64,000 nt of DNA. Origin: Actinocrinis sp035605935. GTDB taxonomy: Bacteria; Actinomycetota; Actinomycetes; Streptomycetales; Catenulisporaceae. The stretch is taken from NCBI RefSeq assembly GCF_035605935.1, contig NZ_DATNGK010000203.1, forward strand, positions 6,310 through 70,309, written 5' to 3'. Position 1 is the stretch's first letter, and each line of letters starts with the position of its first letter. Shown piece by piece: positions 16,951-24,010 of the stretch. Below the pieces are notes generated by a model. That model did no database searches and was not told the origin of the DNA. It saw only the letters and a program-made list of their open reading frames with translations. Made by a program: the position numbers and the translations under genes.

Positions 16951-17319
16951 TCAGCTTCCCCGGTAGGTGGAGTAGGAGAAGGGGCTCAGCAGCAGCGGGA
17001 CGTGGTAATGCGCTTCCGCGTCGATGACCGCGAAGCAGACCGCCACCTCCGGGTAGAAGAACTCTTTGACGCCGCGCCCGGTGAAGTAGCCCGCGGTGTC
17101 GAAGACCAGCCGATACGTCCCGCCCGCGCCGCCGTTCTGCGCTGCCGCCACAGCGAGATCAACGCCGGCGAATGCCTCACGCACGCGACCGTCTGCGTCG
17201 GTGCGGGTCTCGGCCAGGGTGCTCCAGCCGTGCGCCGTGGCGGTGTCGAGGCGAACGGACAGCCCGGCGGCCGGCTGTCCGAGCGCGGCGTCGAGTACGT
17301 GTGTGGACAGGCTCACCAT
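16951..17319 (-). CDS. 5-hydroxyisourate hydrolase (transthyretin-like)
   Basis: A 122-residue transthyretin-related protein that hydrolyses 5-hydroxyisourate to OHCU. The family markers are LSTHVLDAALGQPAAGL at the N-terminus with the catalytic His, the Arg-containing central strand, HYHVPLLLSPFSYSTYRGS at the C-terminus, and the terminal YRGS tetrapeptide that separates HIU hydrolases from true transthyretins. It overlaps uraD by 7 bp. Confidence 0.95.
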   Translation of the reverse strand: MVSLSTHVLDAALGQPAAGLSVRLDTATAHGWSTLAETRTDADGRVREAFAGVDLAVAAAQNGGAGGTYRLVFDTAGYFTGRGVKEFFYPEVAVCFAVIDAEAHYHVPLLLSPFSYSTYRGS

Positions 17320-17927
17320 TGCGGCCGGGTCCCCTCCGCGAGGCCGATCAGCAGCTTGTCGAGCCGCAGCCGTACGATCTGATTCAGTTCATCGCGCACC
17401 ACCGCCTGTTCGGTCGGTTCGTCGTGTTCGAGGCGGCCGAGCGCGGCGGCGAGCAGCTGCGGCGCGGTGCGTCCGGTCGCGCGGATGAGGTAGACATGAC
17501 CGAATTTGGCCTCGTAGGCGGCGTTGGCCGCGGCGAGCGCGGCGGCGGTGCGCGCGTCTGCGTCCGCGACGCCGGACTGCTCGGCGCGTGACCACGTCGC
17601 GTCACGTCCGGTGCCCGCGGCCCGTTCACCGATGCGGGGATGCGCCGCTAGGGCTTCCTGGATGTCGGACCAGTCGAGCGCGGCGAGTTGAGCGGCCGAG
17701 AATCGGCGCAGTCCGGCGTCGTCATCGAAAGGGCGAGCAGCCGTGACGGCGGCGACCCAGCGCCGGGACGCACAACAGGAGCCGAGCGCGGCCGCGGCGT
17801 CACCGTCCGGCAGCGCGTTGAAACGGGTCAGCCCGACGCGCACGGGTACGGGCGCGCCCACATTCGCGCCCGTACCCGCCTCCCGCGCCGCCACGTCCAC
17901 CGGCCACTTCCGTCCGATCCAGTCCAT
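17313..17927 (-). CDS. uraD: OHCU decarboxylase
   Basis: The enzyme yields (S)-allantoin from 2-oxo-4-hydroxy-4-carboxy-5-ureidoimidazoline, the third step after uricase and HIU hydrolase. The 204-residue product contains FNALPDGDAAAAL, the HPRIGE catalytic motif and the FGHVYLIRATGR segment. GAGGCGCTAG just upstream supports the ATG at 17927. A GTG at 17843 would give a protein starting nearer the usual VGLTRFN position. It is the first gene of the eleven-gene purine operon. Confidence 0.93.
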   Translation of the reverse strand: MDWIGRKWPVDVAAREAGTGANVGAPVPVRVGLTRFNALPDGDAAAALGSCCASRRWVAAVTAARPFDDDAGLRRFSAAQLAALDWSDIQEALAAHPRIGERAAGTGRDATWSRAEQSGVADADARTAAALAAANAAYEAKFGHVYLIRATGRTAPQLLAAALGRLEHDEPTEQAVVRDELNQIVRLRLDKLLIGLAEGTRPQW

Positions 17928-18111
17928 CTAGCGCCTCAGTCAATCCGGTGCTGACCTCGGCATCCATGGGCCGATGGCACGAACCGGCTCAGCGCGGCGG
18001 CCCGCTGGCGTTGGAGGTTCCTACGAGAAGCCCAGGCGGCTAGGGTGACTGGTAAGGCCGCGACATCCAACGGTGAGAGACGGTCTGCCCGCCGACAAGG
18101 GGATTGCTCGG
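17928..18111. promoter_or_regulatory. Divergent regulatory region between uraD and pucR
   Basis: This 184-bp gap must hold promoters for both the leftward catabolic operon and the rightward pucR operon. No confident -35/-10 pair or strong palindrome could be picked by eye. A TAGGGT hexamer at 18041-18046 is a possible -10 element for pucR. PucR-family regulators commonly act on such divergent regions in response to purine intermediates. Confidence 0.5.
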
Positions 18112-19929
18112 ATGCGCTTACGGGACCTGGTCGAGTCGTCGCCGCTCGGGCTGACGCCGGTCACCGGCGCGCCCGGGCTCGAGCGTGAGCTCGGTTCGGT
18201 GATGGTGACCGACCTGCCGGACCCGAGCCGGTATCTGCGCGGCGGCGAGCTGGTGGTCTCCGGCCTGGTGTGGCTCGCCGACCAGCGCAAATCGGCGAGC
18301 GAGCACTGTGAGTTGTTCGTCGGCGCGATCGCCAGGGCGGGCTGCGCGGGGCTGGCGGCCGGGGACACGACGGACGCGCCGCTGCCGCGCGAACTGCTGG
18401 CCTCCTGCGCGCGGCACAGCGTGCCGCTGCTGCACGTTCCGGCGAAGGTGGCTTTCGCTGAGCTGACCGAGTGGATTTCCCGGCGCATCTCGGCGGAACG
18501 GGCGGCAGACGCGGGCGAATTGCTGGCGCGGCACCGCCGCCTGGTGGCCGCGGAAGCGCAGCAGGGCATGTCCGGGATCGTGCGGCTGATCGCCCAGGAG
18601 ACCGGCATGGCCTGCGGCGTGATCACCGCATCCGGGGAGCTGGTCGCGGCGTATGACGGGCAGCAGCCGAGCCCGGCGGCGCGCGCGGCAATCGCGCGGG
18701 AGTCGCTGCGGACGGCGGCGCAGCCGGAGCGGCTGGTCGAATACCGCGGCCGGGCCTACTCGGTGTACACGGTGCACGGCCGGCCCGGCACGCCGATCAC
18801 CGACTGGTACGCCGCGTTCGAGGGTGATTGGCGGACGTGGCCGCGGCAGCGCCGGGAGGCCGCGCGCGGTGCGGCTCGGCTGATCGGCGCCGAGCGGGCT
18901 CGGCTGGCGGAGGGGCAGCGGGCACTGCGCCGGGTCGGCCGGGAGCTGGTCACCTTGGCCGCCGCGGCCGGGCCGACCGCGGAGATAGGGGCGCGGCTGA
19001 CGGTCGCCGGCCTCGATCCGGCCGCGGGGCTGCGCGCGATCGCCGTGGCCGTCACGGTGGCGGGCGCGAACGGCTCGGGCGGCGGGAGCGCCGCCGCCGA
19101 ATCCGGTGGCGCGGGCGGCCCGCACGTCGGGAGGCTCGCGCGGGTACTGGTCGAGGCGGCGGAAGCGGACACGCCGGTGCCGATCGCGGTCTTCGGTCCG
19201 CACGCGGGCGTGGCGGCGGGCGAGCAGGAGGACAGCGGGGCGAACGGTGATCCATGGCTCGGCGCGACGTATGCGGTGGTGCTCAGCGCGGATCCGCTGC
19301 TGCCGGCGGCAGAGGCCGAGACCGGTGCGCGCGGCGATACTCCCGCCGGCACGGCGAACGGTGGCACGGCGGGCGCCGCAGCGCCAGGCATCACGCCACC
19401 GGCTTCGGCAGCGACGTCGAGAGTTTCCGGACAGACCCCGTCTACGACGGCGCTGACCCTGCGCGCCCGGCTCACGGCCCTGTCCCCCGGCCTTGGCCGC
19501 GGCCGTGTCGCGGTGGGCCTCAGTGACCGGTTTACCCAGGCCGCCGATCTCGCCGGCGCGATCGAGGAAGCGCGGCTGGCGATGCGGCTGGCGATGCGCC
19601 GCCCCGGTCGGCTGGAGCTGACCGAGCACGACGAGCTGGCCTCGCACCTGGTGCTGCTCGCGCATGTGCCCGACGAGCTGCGGCGCGGGTATCGCGACCG
19701 GCTGCTCGGCCCGCTGCGCGCGTACGACACCCGGCACCATTCGCAGCTGGAGGAGACGCTCGACCGGTTCCTCGGCTGCTCGGCGTCGTGGAGCCGGTGC
19801 GCGCACGAGATGCACATTCACGTCAATACGCTGCGATACCGGATCGAGAAGATCAACCAGCTGACGGGCCGGGATCTGGCCAGGCTCGATCATCAGGTCG
19901 ACTTCTACCTAGCCCTGCGCGCGCGATGA
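18112..19929 (+). CDS. pucR: PucR-family transcriptional regulator of purine catabolism
   Basis: The 605-residue regulator starts at ATG 18112 (MRLRDLVESSPLGLTPVTGA), with AAGGGGA upstream; an in-frame GTG at 18073 is the longer alternative. The N-terminal PucR domain spans about residues 1-130, with a central region to about 420 and a C-terminal helix-turn-helix (HVNTLRYRIEKINQLTGRDL) near residues 575-595. The region about 310-450 holds Gly/Ala/Thr-rich low-complexity linkers, which makes it longer than most relatives. It is transcribed divergently from the purine operon and overlaps mocA. Members of the family activate urate/allantoin genes in Bacillus and regulate them in Streptomyces. 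Confidence 0.88.
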   Translation: MRLRDLVESSPLGLTPVTGAPGLERELGSVMVTDLPDPSRYLRGGELVVSGLVWLADQRKSASEHCELFVGAIARAGCAGLAAGDTTDAPLPRELLASCARHSVPLLHVPAKVAFAELTEWISRRISAERAADAGELLARHRRLVAAEAQQGMSGIVRLIAQETGMACGVITASGELVAAYDGQQPSPAARAAIARESLRTAAQPERLVEYRGRAYSVYTVHGRPGTPITDWYAAFEGDWRTWPRQRREAARGAARLIGAERARLAEGQRALRRVGRELVTLAAAAGPTAEIGARLTVAGLDPAAGLRAIAVAVTVAGANGSGGGSAAAESGGAGGPHVGRLARVLVEAAEADTPVPIAVFGPHAGVAAGEQEDSGANGDPWLGATYAVVLSADPLLPAAEAETGARGDTPAGTANGGTAGAAAPGITPPASAATSRVSGQTPSTTALTLRARLTALSPGLGRGRVAVGLSDRFTQAADLAGAIEEARLAMRLAMRRPGRLELTEHDELASHLVLLAHVPDELRRGYRDRLLGPLRAYDTRHHSQLEETLDRFLGCSASWSRCAHEMHIHVNTLRYRIEKINQLTGRDLARLDHQVDFYLALRAR

Positions 19930-20567
19930 CGGCAGAGGACGAGGGCGTCGACAAAGAAGCTGGCACAGGAGTCGCCGCGCTGATCCTGGCGGCCGGCGCC
20001 GGAACACGGATGGGCGGGCCGAAGGCGCTGCTGGAGTTCCGTGGACGGTTGCTGATCGAGCGCGCGATCGACTCGGCCCGCGCGGGCGGCTGCGGGCAGG
20101 TCATGGCAGTGCTCGGTGCGGCGGCCGGGGAGGTGCAGCGGCGTGCTGATCTTCGCGGGGCTCGAGTCGTGGTCAATCAAGGCTGGAATGAAGGCATCGG
20201 TTCGTCACTGCGCGCCGGATTGGCCGAGCTCACGCGCGACACAGAGGTCGACGAAACCGAGACCGCCGCGGTCGATGCGTCGCTCGTCCTTCTCGTCGAT
20301 CAACCACTGGTCGGCGCGGACGCGGTACGTGCGGTGCTTGGCGCGTGGCGCGCTGGTGCACGGCTGGCAGCGGCTTCGTACGGCGGCCGGCGCGGCCATC
20401 CGGTGCTGCTCGGCCGCGAGCACTGGTCCGCGGCGGCGCGAGAGGCGGCCGGGGACGTCGGGGCGCGGGCTTTCCTCGCCGCGCACGCCGCGCAGCTCGT
20501 CTTCGTCCCCTGCGACGCCATCGCCGATCCGCGTGACCTCGACGTTCCAGCGGACCTCAATCTGTAG
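19926..20567 (+). CDS. MocA-like molybdenum cofactor nucleotidyltransferase
   Basis: The ATG overlaps the pucR stop (ATGA), giving 213 residues. The nucleotidyltransferase motif LILAAGAGTRMGGPKALLEF (about residues 19-38) is complete. GIGSSLRAGL, LLVDQPLVGADAVRAVL and GRRGHPVLLGREHW match the MocA/MobA-like group that transfers CMP or GMP to molybdopterin. Adjacent xanthine dehydrogenase and xdhC genes favour molybdenum cytosine dinucleotide synthesis for that enzyme, although MCD versus MGD specificity cannot be read from the sequence. Confidence 0.82.
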   Translation: MTAEDEGVDKEAGTGVAALILAAGAGTRMGGPKALLEFRGRLLIERAIDSARAGGCGQVMAVLGAAAGEVQRRADLRGARVVVNQGWNEGIGSSLRAGLAELTRDTEVDETETAAVDASLVLLVDQPLVGADAVRAVLGAWRAGARLAAASYGGRRGHPVLLGREHWSAAAREAAGDVGARAFLAAHAAQLVFVPCDAIADPRDLDVPADLNL

Positions 20568-20601
20568 CCCCGCGTCCGGATACCGATACTGTCTTCCTCC
20601 G

Positions 20602-21306
20602 ATGAGCTTGATTCCTCTGTTGCTGCTGGCCGACAGCCGCCTGCCCGGCGGGATGCACGCGCATTCCGGCGGGCTTGAGGCCGCGGTCGCGGCGGGCCGG
20701 GTGTATGACGCCGAGTCCTTGCACGCCTTCCTGCTCGGCCGGCTGACCAGCGTCGGACTGACCAACGCCGCGTTCGCCGCGGCCGCGGCGCTGGAGCTGA
20801 GCGGCGGAGTCGTGGTCGGTGAGGACGGATTTCAGGCCCGCGAGGCCGCGGCGCTGGACGAGGAGTACGACGCGCGCACTCCTTCCGCGGCGCAGCGCGA
20901 GACCTCGCGCGCACTCGGCCGGCATGTGCTGCGCGCGGCGCGGGCCGGATGGCCAAGTGTCCTTCTCGACGCGGTCGCTTCACTGCATCCGGACGGTCCG
21001 CACGAGCCGATCGCCTTCGGTGCGGCCGCGGCCGTCGCAGGGCTCGATCCCGGCGGCGCGGCCTCGATCGCGGCGCTTGGGTCGATCACCGGCCCGGCGC
21101 ACGCGGCGACGCGGCTGCTCGGACTCGATCCGGACGCGGTGACCGGCGTTCTGGCCTCGCTGTCCGGACAGGTGGAGCAGGTGGCGGCCGCGGCGGCCAA
21201 GGCGGCGCGCGGCCCGGTCGAGGACCTGCCCGCGGTCTGCGCCCCGCTGCTAGCCATCGGCGCGGAGCACCGGCAGACCTGGGAGGTGCGTCTCTTTGCC
21301 TCGTGA
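20602..21306 (+). CDS. ureF: Urease accessory protein UreF
   Basis: The 234-residue helical UreF stimulates UreG during nickel insertion into urease. The actinobacterial signature LLLLADSRLPGGMHAHSGGL opens the protein, RRETSRALGRHVLR-type helices follow, and it ends APLLAIGAEHRQTWEVRLFAS. No clear ribosome binding site precedes the ATG. It starts 34 bp after the mocA-like gene and overlaps ureG by 11 bp. No urease structural genes accompany it in the window. Confidence 0.88.
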   Translation: MSLIPLLLLADSRLPGGMHAHSGGLEAAVAAGRVYDAESLHAFLLGRLTSVGLTNAAFAAAAALELSGGVVVGEDGFQAREAAALDEEYDARTPSAAQRETSRALGRHVLRAARAGWPSVLLDAVASLHPDGPHEPIAFGAAAAVAGLDPGGAASIAALGSITGPAHAATRLLGLDPDAVTGVLASLSGQVEQVAAAAAKAARGPVEDLPAVCAPLLAIGAEHRQTWEVRLFAS

Positions 21307-22000
21307 GCTTGCGCAGAGCGCGCGCCAGGACCGCGCCACGCTACGTGTGGGCATCGGCGGGCCGGTCGGCTCCGGCAAGACGACCCTCATCGCAGGACTC
21401 TGTTCCGCTTTGCACGCCGAGCTGTCCTTGGCGGTGGTCCTGAACGACCCTGACATGCGGGCGGACACTGACTCGCTGCTACGAAAAGGCTGCCTTGAAC
21501 CGGACCGGATCGCCGTCGTGCAGACCGGTTGCGCGCCACAGGCCGCGATCCGCGACGACGTCCGGGCCAACGCCGACGCCGCCGAGGCGCTGGAGGCAGC
21601 ACTCACCCCGGACTTGCTGCTGATCGAGAGCGGTGGCACCGATCTCGGCGCGACGTTCAGCAGAGGCCTGATCGACCGGGCCGTCTTCGTGCTCGATGTC
21701 GCGGCCGGGGACCACACGCCGCGCAAAGCGGGTCCGGGCGTCACCAACGCCGATCTGCTGGTGGTCAACAAGACGGACCTCGCCGAGTCGGTGCACGCCG
21801 ACCTCGATGTGATGCGTCGCGACGCGGCCGGGAGACGAGGCGATGCGCCTACGGTGTTCGTTTCGCTCGCCGAGCACCCTGGCGCGCCCGCGATCTGCGA
21901 CTGGATCAGGAAGCTGCTGGCCGAGCGCAGGCTGACGGCGGCCGCCGCGGCGGCGACAGGCCGAACCACCGGTACCAGCGGTGAGGCGGGCGACCCATGA
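21296..22000 (+). CDS. ureG: UreG-like urease accessory GTPase with altered metal motif
   Basis: A 234-residue SIMIBI-class GTPase starting at TTG with GGGAGG 9 nt upstream. The P-loop GGPVGSGKTT (residues 21-30), LLLIESGGTDLGATFS and VVNKTDLAESV (NKxD) match UreG. The invariant Cys-Pro-His metal-binding motif of UreG (TG-x-CPH-TAIR) is replaced by TGCAPQAAIR (C79, A80, P81, Q82). NDIYTKEDAEFL is also changed, to NDPDMRADTDSL. GTP hydrolysis is probably retained, but nickel handling at the dimer interface may differ. A Thr/Ala-rich tail follows residue 215. Function in urease maturation is therefore less certain than for its neighbours. Confidence 0.8.
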   Translation: MPRELAQSARQDRATLRVGIGGPVGSGKTTLIAGLCSALHAELSLAVVLNDPDMRADTDSLLRKGCLEPDRIAVVQTGCAPQAAIRDDVRANADAAEALEAALTPDLLLIESGGTDLGATFSRGLIDRAVFVLDVAAGDHTPRKAGPGVTNADLLVVNKTDLAESVHADLDVMRRDAAGRRGDAPTVFVSLAEHPGAPAICDWIRKLLAERRLTAAAAAATGRTTGTSGEAGDP

Positions 22001-22845
22001 GGGCATCCGCACGCATCGTCGCCCGGCGCCAGCCCGATGGCACGACCCGGCTGACCACTCTCGCGGGAGAAGCGCCACTGCTGCTACGACGCACGACAAG
22101 GCGTGACGGCGGCTCGGGCTTTGGCGGCTCGGGAACCGGTTTCGACGGCATGCACGGACCGGATCTGCTCGACGGAGCCCGCGGCGGCGACACCGTTTCC
22201 GTCCCGGCTCAGGTGTGCCTGGCCGGTGGTTCGGCCGGTCCGCTCGGCGGCGACGCGCTGCGTTGTTCGGTCGATCTTGGCCCCGGTGCCCGGCTTGAGG
22301 TGCACGGCGTGGCGGCGTCGGTCGCGCTGCCCGGTCCGAACGGCCGCGAGTCGAGCCTGGAGATCCACGCGCGGGTCGGCGAGGGCGGCGCGCTGCTGTG
22401 GTCACCGCAGCCGCTCATCGCGGCGCGCGGCGCGCGTCACCGCACCTTCGCCAAGGTGGAACTGGCCGCCGACGCCCGGCTCGTGTGGCGCGACGAACTG
22501 ATCCTCGGCCGCGACGGCGAGGAGCCCGGCTCGGTCTCGACGCGGCTGCGGGTGGTGCGGGCCGGGCGGGTGTTGCTGGACCGCGAGGTCGCGATGGGGC
22601 CGCGCCATCCCGGCTCGCTCGGACCGGCCGGCGCCGGCGGGCATCGCGCGCTCGGCACCGTGCTGATCGTCGACCCCGCGTGGGCGCACGAGCCGCCGGC
22701 GCATTGCGCCTTCGCCGGGATCGCGGCGCAGGACGACCCGGGCGTCGCGGTCGCGACCATGCGCCTGTCCGGTCCCGCGGTGTTGATCAGCGCCGCGGCC
22801 TCGGACGGCGCCGCGCTCTCCCGGGTCCTGGACCGCGCGCTCTAG
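21997..22845 (+). CDS. ureD: Urease accessory protein UreD (UreH)
   Basis: UreD is the scaffold that bridges UreF/UreG to apo-urease. The 282-residue beta-rich protein overlaps ureG by 4 bp (ATGA). Family signs are DLGPGARLEVHGVAAS, GALLWSPQPLIAARGARHR, a VELAADARLVWRDELILGR segment and the SLGPAGAGGHRALGTVLIVD stretch. Sequence conservation in UreD is always low. The call rests on these motifs plus the ureF-ureG context. It ends the rightward purine/urease operon. Confidence 0.82.
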   Translation: MRASARIVARRQPDGTTRLTTLAGEAPLLLRRTTRRDGGSGFGGSGTGFDGMHGPDLLDGARGGDTVSVPAQVCLAGGSAGPLGGDALRCSVDLGPGARLEVHGVAASVALPGPNGRESSLEIHARVGEGGALLWSPQPLIAARGARHRTFAKVELAADARLVWRDELILGRDGEEPGSVSTRLRVVRAGRVLLDREVAMGPRHPGSLGPAGAGGHRALGTVLIVDPAWAHEPPAHCAFAGIAAQDDPGVAVATMRLSGPAVLISAAASDGAALSRVLDRAL

Positions 22846-22956
22846 CAGTGCCGCACTGGGGTTCTTTCGAGTTAGTCGGCGCGGGATAAGCGGGGAATGC
22901 GCCGGGCCGTGGGTATGTTTCTTCGACGAAGGCGAACGCGCGACAGGGAGATTGTG

Positions 22957-23379
22957 ATGGCGACGGTCGAGTTGACCACGGAGAATTTCGAGCAGACCTT
23001 GTCGGGCGACGGCATCACCCTGGTTGATTTCTGGGCGTCCTGGTGCGGTCCCTGCCGGATGTTCGCGCCGATCTACGACCGTGCGTCGCAGCGGCACGAA
23101 GACATTACGTTCGGCAAGGTGGACACCGAGGCGCAGCCTGAGCTGGCCGGCGCGTTCAGCATCTCCGCGATCCCGACGCTGATGATCGCGCGGGACGGGA
23201 TCGTGGTGTATTCGCAGGCCGGCGCGCTGCCGGAACCGGCGCTCGAGGAGCTGATCGGCAAGGCGCGCGAGCTGGACATGGACGAGGTGCGCAGGCAGAT
23301 CGCGGCGCAGTCGGCCGAGAACGAGTCGGCCGGGAACGAGTCGGCGCAGAGCCAGTCCGCCGGAAGCCAGGGCGCCTGA
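22957..23379 (+). CDS. trxA: Thioredoxin with Ser/Gln-rich tail
   Basis: Cytosolic disulfide reductase of 140 residues. The ATG at 22957 has CAGGGAG 6-7 nt upstream. VDFWASWCGPCRMFAPIYD contains the active-site Cys30-Gly-Pro-Cys33, and the cis-Pro loop is ISAIPTLMI. The thioredoxin fold ends near residue 108. About 25 extra residues form a low-complexity tail with repeats of SAENESAGNESAQSQSAG. Such tails are uncommon in canonical thioredoxins. Confidence 0.93.
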   Translation: MATVELTTENFEQTLSGDGITLVDFWASWCGPCRMFAPIYDRASQRHEDITFGKVDTEAQPELAGAFSISAIPTLMIARDGIVVYSQAGALPEPALEELIGKARELDMDEVRRQIAAQSAENESAGNESAQSQSAGSQGA

Positions 23380-23590
23380 GCCGCGAGGCGCAGCCAAACG
23401 GTGTGTCTCGGAACGCACTAGTTGCGCGCGTTCCGGGGCGCACCGCTGTCCGCGGTTGCGCCGTCCGCCGGAAGTCTGGCCCGGTGCCTGGTGGTCGGCG
23501 CTTGACCTTCGCTACCTTGAAGGTGCCGGGAGCCTGAGCGGACGGGCTTTCCAGGCTGTGTGCGACCACAAGGGCGTGGAGGTGGCGCCC

Positions 23591-23956
23591 ATGCAGCGGC
23601 TGGAGATCGCTGTATCGACGCAAGGCGGTTGCCGGATCGTGGACGTAGCCGGCGAGGTTGACCTGGCGACCTGCCGGCAGCTGGCCGCCGCGCTCGATCG
23701 TGGCCGGGAACCGGGTGTACCGCTCATCGCGGACCTGGCGGACGTGACGTTCTTCGATGCGAGCGGGCTGCACGCGCTGCTCGCGGCTCATGACAGCAGT
23801 GCGAAGTGGGGCGCGCCGCTGCGGGTCGTGCCCTCCGGCGCAGTAGGCCTCGTCATCCACGTCGCGCGCGCGCACTACACGCTGGCGGTGTTCCCGGACC
23901 GCCGCCGGGCACTGGAGGGCGGAGCAGCGATGACCGGACCGGGCGCGACCGTCTGA
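23591..23956 (+). CDS. STAS-domain anti-sigma factor antagonist
   Basis: A 121-residue RsbV/SpoIIAA-like protein. GGAGG just upstream selects the ATG at 23591 over longer open frames. It has GEVDLATCRQLAAAL and the phosphorylation loop FFDASGLHALL, with Ser58 as the expected phosphoacceptor. Such proteins release a sigma factor by binding its anti-sigma kinase when unphosphorylated. No sigma or anti-sigma gene is adjacent. Confidence 0.85.
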   Translation: MQRLEIAVSTQGGCRIVDVAGEVDLATCRQLAAALDRGREPGVPLIADLADVTFFDASGLHALLAAHDSSAKWGAPLRVVPSGAVGLVIHVARAHYTLAVFPDRRRALEGGAAMTGPGATV

Positions 23957-24010
23957 CCGACGCGACCGTGCTGCGGGCCTGGTGCCGAATGGCAGCCGGA
24001 AGCCCCGCGA

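Noticed and set aside
22846..22858. CAGTG-CCG-CACTG hairpin after ureD
   Set aside because: The stem is only 5 bp with a 3-nt loop and no tail, too weak to call a terminator in this base composition.
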